64,000 nt of DNA from CAYMYN01 sp964394665 (GTDB lineage: Bacteria > Planctomycetota > UBA1135 > GCA-002686595). The stretch spans positions 124,001 through 188,000 of the forward strand of contig CAYMYN010000006.1 of the NCBI GenBank assembly GCA_964394665.1. Reading direction: 5' to 3'. Position numbers and translations under genes: made by a program. The notes beneath the pieces are model-generated. The model saw only the letters and a program-made list of their open reading frames with translations. It had not been told where the DNA came from and searched no databases. Shown in pieces: positions 36,478 through 45,405 of this stretch (position 1 is the first letter of the stretch; each line of letters starts with the position of its first letter).

Positions 36478-39408
36478 TCAGTCCGCGCTATCGTCCGCGC
36501 CCGGATAGCCCGCCTCCAAGGGGCGCGCGAAAGGCTGCTCCTGCGCGGCGCGGCGTTTTTCCACCCAGGCCAGGGCCTCGGACAGGATCCGCTCGCGCCA
36601 GGCAAGGAGCTGCGCATCCTCCGGGGCTTCGGCCAGCAGCGCCTCGACCTGTTCGAGGGCCGTGGGCCAGGCGCCGCGCCGCACGGCCTCCTCGGCGAGC
36701 AGACGCGCGGGCCGCGTATCTTCGGGGAAACGCAGGGCCCACTCGTGGACCAGCGCCTCGAAGGGGCTGTGGGCGTAGCGCCGCGCGAGGCCGGCGAAGA
36801 TCTCGAACTGGTCTACGTCGGCTTCGGGCCAGTCGAGGATGCGCAGCAGGTCGCGGCCGGCGTCCTGGGGCCGCGGGGGGCGCTGCACCGAAGTTTGGGT
36901 GTCGAGAAGGCTCTTGGCGTAGACGCGCCAGTAGTCGGAGGCCAGAGAAGAGTTCTTCAGCAAGGAAGGACGAGTTTGGCCGAGCGCGTAGAGGGCTTCG
37001 GCCTCCTCTAGCTTGGCCACCATCGCATCCGGAGTGTCCTGTGGACGCGTCTCCATGACGCAGGCTGCGAGGAGGTGATAGGTGAGGCCGTCCCCGTGGT
37101 GTTCGAGCATCCCGCGCAGGACGGTCTCCGCCTGCTCCCACCGTCCCCATTGGATGTGCCCCAATGCCTGCAACATCGGCGCGAGGCCGCGGCGCAGGCT
37201 GGGGATCGTGATCAGGTAGTCGCTCCATCCCCCCGCGGCCATGAGCGGCGGGCGGCGGCGAGTGCCGACGAAGAACCGCTGCGCGCCGGCAAGCAGGTTC
37301 CCCCGCGCGCTGCCCGCGATCCAGTTCGCGATGTGGTCCGCGGCCAGGGCGGCGGAGAGATCCTCGCTGAGGGCAAAAAATCCCTCGACCCGCTCCGGTC
37401 CGAGCTTGCCCTCGAGATCGCGCCGAAATCCAGCGGGATCGAGCCCCTGCTTGCCGAGGACGCGCATCATGGCCTGGAGCAGGACGGGCGTCGGGTCGTC
37501 CGGGTACAGGACCGCGAACATGCGAGCTTGTTCCTGCGCTTCCTCGAAACGCCCGCTGGTGAAGAGGGTCGAGAGCAGGAAGGAGTGCGCCAGGTAGTGG
37601 GTCGGATCGTGTTTCACCGCGTCGCGCAGGAGCTCGAGGGCCCGATCGCTGTGTGGGGCCACGATCCCTTCGGCGAGGGTACGCTCGGCGGGCTGGAGCT
37701 CGAGGTTCAGCGCCCGCTCGAGCTCGCGCACCCCCTCCTCCTCGGGAAGACCGAGCAGGAAGTGCAGCGCCCCCAGGCGCACGTGGGTCGGGCCAGCGAA
37801 GGCGCCGAGGTCGGGCTCCGTGGCGAGGGCCTGGAACTCCTCGAGCGCAACCTCGCGTTCGTAGCGCGCGAGTCGCGCGTCGGCCGCGCGGTAGCGGAGC
37901 TCGATCCCGTCGGGATAGCCCGCTTCGCGAGCAGCGTCGACCTGCTCCAGCACCTCGCCCCAGTCGCCGCGGCGCGCGGCCAGCTCGGCGTTGCGTACGT
38001 GCGCCTCGCCCAGACGGTGGCGACTTTCCTGTAGGGCCTGGTCGCGTTCCACGCCGATCTCCCGTTCGCGCTCCAGGGATGCGCCCAACTCCTGGGCCCG
38101 TACCTTGAGTTCCTCCTGGGTCCCGAGTAGCGCGCGGTTTGCGCGCAGGTTTGCGGCCAGCAGGGTCGTTACCGTCAGGAATGTGAGTGCCGCGAAGGCC
38201 GCCGCTGCGCTACGGCCAGGGTTGCGGCGCACGACCTTGATCGCGCGCTCGAGCACGCTCGGCGGTGCGACCGAGACCGGTTCGTGGGCCAGGAAGCGGC
38301 GCAGATCGGCCGCCAGGGTGGCCATCGAGGGATAGCGGCGCCCCAGGTCGGGCTCGAGCGCACGCAGCGTGATCGCGGCCAGCTCGCGCGGCAGTTTCGG
38401 ACGCAGGGCCCGTGGGTCGGGCGGACTGCAGCGCCGCAGGTCGTCGGCCGAGCGCAGGCTGGCGCCGTAGGGCAGCTCGAGGGTCAGCAGCTCATAGAGC
38501 ACGACGCCCAGGCTGAAGACGTCGGCGCGCGCGTCGAGCTCGGTGCCCTTCGGGTCGATGTGCTCGGGGCTCATGTAGCCCAGCGTGCCCACGGCTAGGT
38601 TCAGGCTGAGGCCCGACTCGTCGCGGATGCGCGCCAGGCCGAAATCGGTGACCTTGGCTCGGTCCTCGGGCGAGAGCAGGACGTTCTCAGGCTTGAGGTC
38701 GCGGTGGATCACACCGCATGCATGCGCTGCGGCCATCGCCTCGGCGATCTCCGCCACGATGCGGGCGCAAGTGCGTTCGTACCCGACGGGCAGTCGCTCG
38801 AGGCGGCGCATCAGCTCGAGGAACGCATACAGATCGCGCGCGCCGGGTATCAGCTCCATCGCGATCCAGGCGAGGTTGCCCAGCCTCCCGTAGGCGTAGA
38901 GGCCCACGATACCGGGGTGTGCGAGGCGGCCGGCCGCCCGCGCCTCGCGGGCGAAGAGCTTCAGGTTCGACCGGGTGAGCCGATCGGGGCGAACGAATTT
39001 GAGCGCGACCAGGCGCTCGCCCAGGTTGAGTTGGTGCGCGCTCCACACCTCGCCCATGCCGCCTCCGCCGATGCGCTTCTCGAGTCGGAAGCCGTCGACC
39101 AGGCGCCCCTCCACGAGCTCGGTGGCGGGCAACACCCGCTCGCGTTCGTGTCCGCGGAAGAGAGCGAAGGCGGCTTCGACGCCCTCGGGCGACTCGCCGG
39201 GATCGAGCGCCATGGCCGGCACGTGGGGATCAACCACCAGCCACTCGTCGTGCAGGCGCCGCAGTTCCTCGACATGGGCGGGATGCGCGTTGCAGAATTC
39301 CTCGAACGGTGGCGCCTGGGCCTGCTCGCGCAGCGTCAGCCATGCGGCGAAGCGGCTCTCGGCTGGGGAGGATTCCGGTCCGTCCTCGTGCGGATTGTAT
39401 GCGCTCAT
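36478..39408 (-). CDS. Membrane-anchored Ser/Thr protein kinase with TPR-like C-terminal region, paired with ECF sigma factor
   Basis: 976 residues. A leader of about 100 residues precedes the kinase domain (about 107-375): GGGGMGEVW, ATP-site Lys137, catalytic Asp237 in HRDLKPEN, DFG at 255-257 and the GTLGYMSPEH activation segment. A hydrophobic helix at about 400-418 follows the juxtamembrane pattern ADLRRFLAHEPV...VVRRNPGR. The C-terminal half (about 430-976) is helical with TPR-like repeats (WGEVLEQVDAAREAGYP; FEEAQEQARMFAVLYPDD). The gene starts 44 nt downstream of the ECF sigma gene, the standard planctomycete arrangement in which the kinase is thought to control its sigma factor. Confidence 0.92.
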   Translation of the reverse strand: MSAYNPHEDGPESSPAESRFAAWLTLREQAQAPPFEEFCNAHPAHVEELRRLHDEWLVVDPHVPAMALDPGESPEGVEAAFALFRGHERERVLPATELVEGRLVDGFRLEKRIGGGGMGEVWSAHQLNLGERLVALKFVRPDRLTRSNLKLFAREARAAGRLAHPGIVGLYAYGRLGNLAWIAMELIPGARDLYAFLELMRRLERLPVGYERTCARIVAEIAEAMAAAHACGVIHRDLKPENVLLSPEDRAKVTDFGLARIRDESGLSLNLAVGTLGYMSPEHIDPKGTELDARADVFSLGVVLYELLTLELPYGASLRSADDLRRCSPPDPRALRPKLPRELAAITLRALEPDLGRRYPSMATLAADLRRFLAHEPVSVAPPSVLERAIKVVRRNPGRSAAAAFAALTFLTVTTLLAANLRANRALLGTQEELKVRAQELGASLEREREIGVERDQALQESRHRLGEAHVRNAELAARRGDWGEVLEQVDAAREAGYPDGIELRYRAADARLARYEREVALEEFQALATEPDLGAFAGPTHVRLGALHFLLGLPEEEGVRELERALNLELQPAERTLAEGIVAPHSDRALELLRDAVKHDPTHYLAHSFLLSTLFTSGRFEEAQEQARMFAVLYPDDPTPVLLQAMMRVLGKQGLDPAGFRRDLEGKLGPERVEGFFALSEDLSAALAADHIANWIAGSARGNLLAGAQRFFVGTRRRPPLMAAGGWSDYLITIPSLRRGLAPMLQALGHIQWGRWEQAETVLRGMLEHHGDGLTYHLLAACVMETRPQDTPDAMVAKLEEAEALYALGQTRPSLLKNSSLASDYWRVYAKSLLDTQTSVQRPPRPQDAGRDLLRILDWPEADVDQFEIFAGLARRYAHSPFEALVHEWALRFPEDTRPARLLAEEAVRRGAWPTALEQVEALLAEAPEDAQLLAWRERILSEALAWVEKRRAAQEQPFARPLEAGYPGADDSAD

Positions 39409-39452
39409 GTCGGCTCGGGATAGGGCGCGTGGGGACGTGAAGAGCGTCGGTG

Positions 39453-40124
39453 TCAGCAGGAATCGCGCAGCCTGGGCGCAAGGACACGGCGCAGTGCGAT
39501 CCAGGCACGCTGGTGCAGTTGGCGCGCGGCCTCCGGGCTTGGCCGCTCGAGCGCGTTGGTGATGTGCTCCCAGCCCGCCCCGCAGTAGTCGCGCAAGTAC
39601 ACAACCTCGCGCTGGTCCGCGGGCAGCTCGGCAACGGCCTGGTCAAGCATCTCGCGCAGCTCCGCGCGCCAAGCCAGATCGCCGACCGAATCGCCCCCCT
39701 GTTCCGGCTCGAAGGGCCCGCGCGAGCCGTCGGGTCGAGCATCGAGGGGGACCTCGCGGTCGATGTCGTTCTTTCCCGCGGCGAGCTTGTCGGCCGCGTC
39801 CCGGATCTGGTTGGTGGCGATCGTCGCCAGCCAGCGCAGCAGGGCCGGCGCGTCGCGGGCCTCGAAGTGCTCGAGGTGCGGTAGGGCGGCCAGGTAGGTC
39901 TGCTGGACGATGTCCATCGAATCGTGGCGCAGGCGCACTTTGGCGCCGAGCTGGATGCGCACCATGCGCCGCAGCCGATCCTCGTAGTGGGTCAAGAGCT
40001 CCTCGAGGGCGGGGCGATCCCCGGCGCGGGCGCGCTCCCAGAGCACGACCGAGGAGCGCGGATCGGCGAGCTCCCCGGGGGTTAGGGTTGCATCGGGAAC
40101 GATGGCTCGGCGGGCGTCGGTCAT
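39453..40124 (-). CDS. ECF-type RNA polymerase sigma factor
   Basis: 223 residues from ATG 40124. Region 2 is at about 40-113 (HYEDRLRRMVRIQL; HDSMDIVQQTYLAALPHLEHF; WLATIATNQIRD), a charged linker carries an Asp/Gly-rich spacer, and region 4 is at about 165-215 (LPADQREVVYLRDYCGAGWEHITNAL). The product directs RNA polymerase to a dedicated promoter set. It is co-directional with the kinase downstream, which resembles the sigma factors regulated by Ser/Thr kinases described in Planctomycetes. No anti-sigma factor is present. A GACACT hexamer lies six bases upstream of the ATG. Confidence 0.92.
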   Translation of the reverse strand: MTDARRAIVPDATLTPGELADPRSSVVLWERARAGDRPALEELLTHYEDRLRRMVRIQLGAKVRLRHDSMDIVQQTYLAALPHLEHFEARDAPALLRWLATIATNQIRDAADKLAAGKNDIDREVPLDARPDGSRGPFEPEQGGDSVGDLAWRAELREMLDQAVAELPADQREVVYLRDYCGAGWEHITNALERPSPEAARQLHQRAWIALRRVLAPRLRDSC

Positions 40125-40394
40125 GGCTGGAGTGTCGTCGCGGGTCCTGGTCGATGCCACGGGGGACGGCCGGCGCGGATGCCGGGTCCCTGGCTCCAAG
40201 GGGAAGGGTGGCGGTTTCGTGCCGCGTTTTTCGGCCGAGGCTCGCTGGGCGCGCGCCCGATCGCCGGCGGCCCCTTGCCGGTTCCGGGGGCGCTCGGCAT
40301 GCTTCTGGGGCCACACCGGGGGGAGACGTGCCCCGTGGCCCAACCCCTGCTTGGAAAGGCATCCACACCGATCGGGGTCCACGAGGGGGCCTGC

Positions 40395-42113
40395 GTGACG
40401 CCGTTCCCCGCGCAAGCGTTGGAGCTGGCCGAGGCGGCCGCCGAGTCCTCGAAGCTGCTCGAGGCCGCTTCGCTCGTGGTGCTGCCGTTCGCCCACGAGG
40501 ACCTCGCCATCCTGGCCGGCGCCTACGCCGTGCTGAACGGGGTCCTGCCGTTGGCGCTGGTCGCCGCCTGCCTCTACGGCGGGATCGTGGTCAGCGACGT
40601 GGCGCTGTATGGCCTGGGGGTCGCCGCCCGGCGCGTGCCGTTGCTCGAGCGCTGGGCGGTGAGCGGCCGAGCCGGCGGACTGGGCGCGAGGCTCAAGCGC
40701 AACGTGTTCTGGATCGTCGCCGTGTGCCGCGTCGTGCCCGGGGCGATGTTCGTGACCTTCGTGGCCTGCGGCTGGAGCGGCGTCTCGCTGCGCCGCTTCT
40801 CGGCCGCCAGCCTGGTCGTGTCCGCCGTGTACTTGCCGATCATGCTGCTGCTCGCGTTCAGCGTCGGGGAGAGCCTCGTGGGGCGGATGGGCAACTGGAC
40901 CTGGCCCCTGCTGGCGGGCGCGCTGCTCGTCCTGGGGCTCCTGCGCAAACGCCTGACGTCCTTCGCCACCGGCGGCGAGGCGGAGGCGACCCTCGAGGAG
41001 CCAGTCTGGCTCGACGCATTGCCCGATGCGCAGGCGCGCACGGCCGCCGTGGCCGCCGCCGAACGCATCCCGCCGCTGATCTTCTACGCGCCCCTGGCGT
41101 TGAGTTGGCTGGCGCTCGCCCTGCGGCATCGCAGCCTGAGCCTGCCCGCCTGCGCCAACCCCCACATCCCGACCGGCGGCATGTGGGGCGAGTCGAAGGG
41201 CGACTACTTCGAGCAGGTCGGGTCCGACCAGCGGCGTTGGATCGCGCGCAACGTGCGCCTCGAGCGCACGGCGGACCTCGAGCGCGACCTCGCGGCGGCC
41301 CTGGGCGCGATCGAGGCCGAGGGCATCGCCTTCCCGCTGGTGGCCAAACCCGACATCGGCTGGCACGGCTACGGCGTGCGGCGCATCGCCGACGCGGGCG
41401 AGCTGCGCGAGTACCTGGCCCGCTTCCCGGTGGGGGAGCGGTACCTGTTGCAGCGCCTGGTGCCCTACGTCGGCGAGGCGGCGGTGCTCTACGCGCGTCA
41501 CCCGGACGAGCCGACCGGCCGCATCGAGGGCCTGACCTTCCGCTACTTCCCGCACGTCGTCGGGGACGGCGCCTCGAGCGTGGCCGAGCTGGTGCGCGCC
41601 GATCCGCGCGCGCGCTGGAAGGCCAGCCTGCACCTGGGCGCCGACCCGACCCACCGCGGGTTGCCGCGCGAGGAGCTGGCGCGCGTCCCGGCCCGCGGCG
41701 AGATCGTGCAGCTCGCCTTCGTCGGCAATCAGCGCGCGGGCGGCATCTACCGCGACGCGCGGCGCGTCATCACGCCCGAGCTCACGGCGCGCTTCGACGC
41801 CATCAGCCGCAGCCTGCCCGACTTCTGCTACGGCCGCTACGACATCCGCTTCGAGTCCTCGGCCGCCCTGGCCGCCGGCGAGGGCTTCGAGATCGTCGAG
41901 ATCAACGGCATCGGCGGCGAGGCCATCGACGTCTGGGATCCCGCGCGCACCGTGGCCCAGACCTACCGCGGCCTCTTCCGCCAACAACGCCTGCTGTTCG
42001 AGATCGCCGCCGCCAACCGCCGCCGCGGCTTCCGTCCCCCCGGCATCCGCGCCTTCCTCGCCCCCGCCTGGAGCCAGACGCGCCTGATCGCCCGCTATCC
42101 GCGCTCGGAATGA
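40395..42113 (+). CDS. DedA/VTT-type membrane domain fused to an ATP-grasp domain
   Basis: 572 residues from GTG 40395; ATG 40299 is an alternative that adds 32 residues without conserved features. The first 190 or so residues are a DedA/VTT-type membrane domain: GAYAVLNGVLPL, GGIVVSDVALYGLGVAAR, VCRVVPGAMFVTFVACGW and VVSAVYLPIMLLLA. From about residue 235 an ATP-grasp domain follows, opening with NPHIPTGGMWGESKGD, with the ATP-binding strand FPLVAKPDIGWHGYGVR, RYDIRFES (metal Asp) and EINGIGGEA (Glu, Asn). ATP-grasp enzymes join a carboxylate to an amine or similar group; DedA proteins flip lipids or carry lipid-linked substrates. Joining the two suggests ligation at a membrane-bound substrate (inference). 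Confidence 0.8.
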   Translation: MTPFPAQALELAEAAAESSKLLEAASLVVLPFAHEDLAILAGAYAVLNGVLPLALVAACLYGGIVVSDVALYGLGVAARRVPLLERWAVSGRAGGLGARLKRNVFWIVAVCRVVPGAMFVTFVACGWSGVSLRRFSAASLVVSAVYLPIMLLLAFSVGESLVGRMGNWTWPLLAGALLVLGLLRKRLTSFATGGEAEATLEEPVWLDALPDAQARTAAVAAAERIPPLIFYAPLALSWLALALRHRSLSLPACANPHIPTGGMWGESKGDYFEQVGSDQRRWIARNVRLERTADLERDLAAALGAIEAEGIAFPLVAKPDIGWHGYGVRRIADAGELREYLARFPVGERYLLQRLVPYVGEAAVLYARHPDEPTGRIEGLTFRYFPHVVGDGASSVAELVRADPRARWKASLHLGADPTHRGLPREELARVPARGEIVQLAFVGNQRAGGIYRDARRVITPELTARFDAISRSLPDFCYGRYDIRFESSAALAAGEGFEIVEINGIGGEAIDVWDPARTVAQTYRGLFRQQRLLFEIAAANRRRGFRPPGIRAFLAPAWSQTRLIARYPRSE

Positions 42114-42177
42114 GGGCTCGGGAGTCGGTGCCTGTCCTGGGAGCCCCGCAGGCCTGTTCGGGTCCACGCGCAGGCTC

Positions 42178-42183
42178 TACCGT
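42178..42183 (+). promoter_or_regulatory. Putative -10 element (TACCGT) of the kinase-sulfatase-factor gene
   Basis: TACCGT six bases before the ATG at 42190. The same spacing is seen at other starts in the window. Confidence 0.3.
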
Positions 42184-42189
42184 GGCCGC

Positions 42190-45100
42190 ATGAGTCCCGC
42201 TCCCACGGGGTCGGCTCCGGACGCCGGGCCCGCCGACGAAGGCCTGCGTGCCTTCGGTCACTACCGATTGCTGAAGGAACTCGGCCGCGGCGCCCAGGGC
42301 GTCGTTTTCCTCGCCCAGGACGGTCAGCTCCAGCGCAAGGTGGCGCTCAAGATGCTCGAGGGCCGCAACCTCTCGGACGTCGTGCGCGGCCGCTTCCAGC
42401 GCGAGGCGGAGGTCACCTCGCGCCTCTCGCACCCGGGGATCTGCGGCATCTACGAGGTCGGCGAGATCGAGGGCGTGCCCTACATCGCCATGCAGTACGT
42501 GCGCGGCACGACGCTGGCCGAGATGATCGAGGAGGCGCGCCGCGGGGGCGGGCACGGCGCGGCGCACCACACGGGTTCCTCCCTGACGGGCAAGGACTCC
42601 CTCCAGGACGTGTTGGCGCTCGTGGAGCGCATCGCGCGGGCGCTGCACGTCGCGCACGAGGCCGGCCTCGTCCACCGCGACATCAAGCCGGCCAACATCA
42701 TGGTCTCGCCGGAGGGCGAGCCGGTGCTGCTCGACTTCGGCCTCGCGCGCGACGTCGAGGACCAGGGCCACACGTTGACCGAGACGGGGACGGTCCTGGG
42801 CACGCCGGCCTACATGGCGGCCGAGCAGCTCCGGGGCGCCCGCGACCAGATCGACCGGCGCACCGACGTGTACGCCCTGGGCGTCACGCTCTACGAGTGC
42901 CTGACCCTGCGCCGCCCGTTCGAGTCCCAGTCCTTCGAGGAGCTGTTCCAACTCATCCTGCAGGGCACGCCCGTCTCGCCGCGGCGCCTCAACCCGCGCA
43001 TCCCACCCGACCTGGCGACGATCGTCGAGGTGGCGATGGAGCGCGACCGCGCCCGGCGCTACCCCAGCGCCCTGGCCCTGGCCGAGGACCTCCGGCGCCT
43101 ACGTTCCTTCGAGCCGATCCAGGCCAAGGCCGCCGGGGTCCTGACCCGTGCCTGGAAGTGGGCCCGGCGCCGGCCGGCGATCGCCACCGCGAGCGCGGCG
43201 CTGGTCTGCTTCGTCTTCGCGGGGATGGCGCTGTTCCTCGGGCGCGACCTCTCGCGTCGCGCCCAGGTGCGCGGACATCTCGAGCGCGCCGCGGCCCTGC
43301 TCGCCGCGGGGGATGCGGAGGGCGGCATCGTCGCCGTGGCCCAGGCGCGCGCCCTCGCGCCGCGCTCGGTCGCGGCGGTCGAGCTGGAGACGCGCCTCGA
43401 AGAAGCCCGCCGCGCGGCCCAGGTCGAGGAGCGTCGGCGTGCCGACCTCGCCGCCGCGGCGGCCGCCATCGGGGAGGCTCGGGCCTTCGAGCGCGAGCAC
43501 GGGGAGCTGCGCGCGCGCATCCTCGCGCAGCAGGAGACGCTCGCGATCGAGCACAAGCGGGTCGGCTCGGCGGCCGCGCCCGCCGACGCGCGGGCGGCCT
43601 TCGCCGCCGGCCAGGAGGAACTGCGGCGCTTGGTCCTGAAGGACGAGGAGTCGCTCCAGCGCGCGCGCGAGGCCCTCGAGCGCGCCGCGCGCTTCGAGGC
43701 CAACTGGGGCACGTCGCCCCAGACCGAGGCGGCTTTCGCCGCGTTCTACCTGAACCGCTGGCGCGAGGCCGTCGAGACCCGTGATGGCCTGCGCGAGTCG
43801 ATCTTCGGCGCTCTCGTCGAGCGCCACGACGCGGCGGGCGCACACCGCGACGAGCTGCTCGGCCGCGGCACGTTTCGCATCGGCGGTCTGCCGCCGGGCG
43901 GCGAGGTCTTCCTGTTCCGCTACGAGCCGTACGAAACGCAGCGGCCGGGGGCCGTGCTCCCGCGCCTCGTGCCGGTCGCGACCGGGGGCATCGGTGTCTG
44001 TCGCGAGGGACCGTGGGCCCTGGACTTCCATACAGGTGATGCTTGCCTGGTCGTGGCGGCTGTCGCCCCGGAAAGCGCCGCGGCCCGCGCCGGTCTCCGC
44101 GCGGGCGACCTCGTGATCGCGCTCGACGGCCAACCCGTAGGGGACGGACTCTTCGTGGCCGAACCGCCAGCGGAGGGCCTCCCCGGTTTGGCCTTCCACC
44201 GGCGCATCGCGGCCCTGAACGGCTGGCCCGTCGAACAGGCACTCGACTGGGAGCGGCTGCCCGTGCTGGGTGAGGGTCGCGGGGATCGCATTCGTTTCCA
44301 CGGCGAGGACGCGGAGATCGAGTTCCCTCGCGGGGCTCTCGAGACGGTCACGGCACACGAGCTGCTCGAGCGTGGAGGGCGCGCACCGATCGAGGTCGCG
44401 TGCCTGAAGGATGGGGAGCTCCTGCACTTGCGCCTGGCGGCCGGCGAACGGGCGGGACTCGCCCTGGAACCCAGCGCAAACGCGCTGATCCGTTCGCCCG
44501 AGAATCGCGTCGATGTCGGGCGCGAGCTGGCCTGCGACCCGGGCTCCTACCTCGCCCTGGTGCTCGCCCCGGGGCACGAGCCGCAGCGTGTGGCCTTCGT
44601 CGTCCCGCGCCAGGGGCAGGTGTCGGTCGAGGTGCGCCTGCTGCCGCAGGGCGCCTCGCCCCCGGGCTTCGTGCGCGTCCCCGGCGGTCCCTTCGTGCGG
44701 GCGGGGGATCCCGCGGCCAAGGAGCCGGCGGTCGGCGAGGTGGTCCACCTACCGGGATTCTGGATCGCGCGGCGCGAGCTCGACAACGCGGCCTGGAGCG
44801 AGTTCCTCGCCGATCCAGCGGTGCAGGAGCGCATCGCGGCCTCCCCCGAGCCGATCCTCGTCCCGCGCGAGCGCCAGGGCCCGATGCCGGCCGAGAACCT
44901 CGGTGGGCCGACGACCCCGGTCATGGGCCTCTCCAGGTTGGACGCGCAGGCCTACCTCGACTGGCTCAACGCGCGCGCCACGGCGGCCGGCGAGGCATGG
45001 GAGTACGACCTCGCGAGCGCGGCCGAGTGGGAGAAGGCGGCGCGCGGCGTGGACGGCCGCACCTTCCCCTGGGGCGATCGGTGGGACAACGACCTGTGCG

Positions 45101-45405
45101 TGACCCTGTTGCGCAAGCCCTATTGGATGCACGACGTGCCGGGCGGCTTCGAGCCGCGCGACGAATCACCGTGGGGCGTGCAGGACCTCGCCGGGCATCG
45201 ACGCGAGTGGACCGCTGAGCTGTACGGCCCGCCGAACGAGCGCGTCACGCTCTACCAGCTCCGCGGCGGCTCGTGGCGCGACGAACGCGAGCAGGACTTT
45301 CGCGCCGCGTCCGTCAACTTCGGCGATCAGTCCTGGGCCGCGGGCATCACCGGCCTGCGCCTGGTGGCCCGCGAGCGGCGCACGGGCTCCCCTTCGGGTC
45401 AGTAG
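42190..45405 (+). CDS. Ser/Thr protein kinase with PDZ-like and formylglycine-generating-enzyme-like domains
   Basis: 1071 residues. The kinase domain spans about 22-305: GRGAQGVVF, VALKML lysine near 53, HRDIKPANIM near 162, DFG near 182, GTPAYMAAEQ. A transmembrane helix (about 333-352) follows the same EDLRRLRSFEPI...WARRRP juxtamembrane stretch as the kinase at 20-3922. A coiled-coil region of about 130 residues comes next, then a PDZ-like segment (CLVVAAVAPESAAARAGLRA, about 619-655), and a SUMF1-like domain from about 822 (FVRVPGGPFVRA; YDLASAAEWEKAARG; LRGGSWRDEREQDFRAAS; GITGLRLVAR). The reactive cysteines of true formylglycine-generating enzymes are absent, so the C-terminal domain is probably a ligand- or sensor-type fold. 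The end overlaps the convergent gene by 7 nt. Confidence 0.9.
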   Translation: MSPAPTGSAPDAGPADEGLRAFGHYRLLKELGRGAQGVVFLAQDGQLQRKVALKMLEGRNLSDVVRGRFQREAEVTSRLSHPGICGIYEVGEIEGVPYIAMQYVRGTTLAEMIEEARRGGGHGAAHHTGSSLTGKDSLQDVLALVERIARALHVAHEAGLVHRDIKPANIMVSPEGEPVLLDFGLARDVEDQGHTLTETGTVLGTPAYMAAEQLRGARDQIDRRTDVYALGVTLYECLTLRRPFESQSFEELFQLILQGTPVSPRRLNPRIPPDLATIVEVAMERDRARRYPSALALAEDLRRLRSFEPIQAKAAGVLTRAWKWARRRPAIATASAALVCFVFAGMALFLGRDLSRRAQVRGHLERAAALLAAGDAEGGIVAVAQARALAPRSVAAVELETRLEEARRAAQVEERRRADLAAAAAAIGEARAFEREHGELRARILAQQETLAIEHKRVGSAAAPADARAAFAAGQEELRRLVLKDEESLQRAREALERAARFEANWGTSPQTEAAFAAFYLNRWREAVETRDGLRESIFGALVERHDAAGAHRDELLGRGTFRIGGLPPGGEVFLFRYEPYETQRPGAVLPRLVPVATGGIGVCREGPWALDFHTGDACLVVAAVAPESAAARAGLRAGDLVIALDGQPVGDGLFVAEPPAEGLPGLAFHRRIAALNGWPVEQALDWERLPVLGEGRGDRIRFHGEDAEIEFPRGALETVTAHELLERGGRAPIEVACLKDGELLHLRLAAGERAGLALEPSANALIRSPENRVDVGRELACDPGSYLALVLAPGHEPQRVAFVVPRQGQVSVEVRLLPQGASPPGFVRVPGGPFVRAGDPAAKEPAVGEVVHLPGFWIARRELDNAAWSEFLADPAVQERIAASPEPILVPRERQGPMPAENLGGPTTPVMGLSRLDAQAYLDWLNARATAAGEAWEYDLASAAEWEKAARGVDGRTFPWGDRWDNDLCVTLLRKPYWMHDVPGGFEPRDESPWGVQDLAGHRREWTAELYGPPNERVTLYQLRGGSWRDEREQDFRAASVNFGDQSWAAGITGLRLVARERRTGSPSGQ

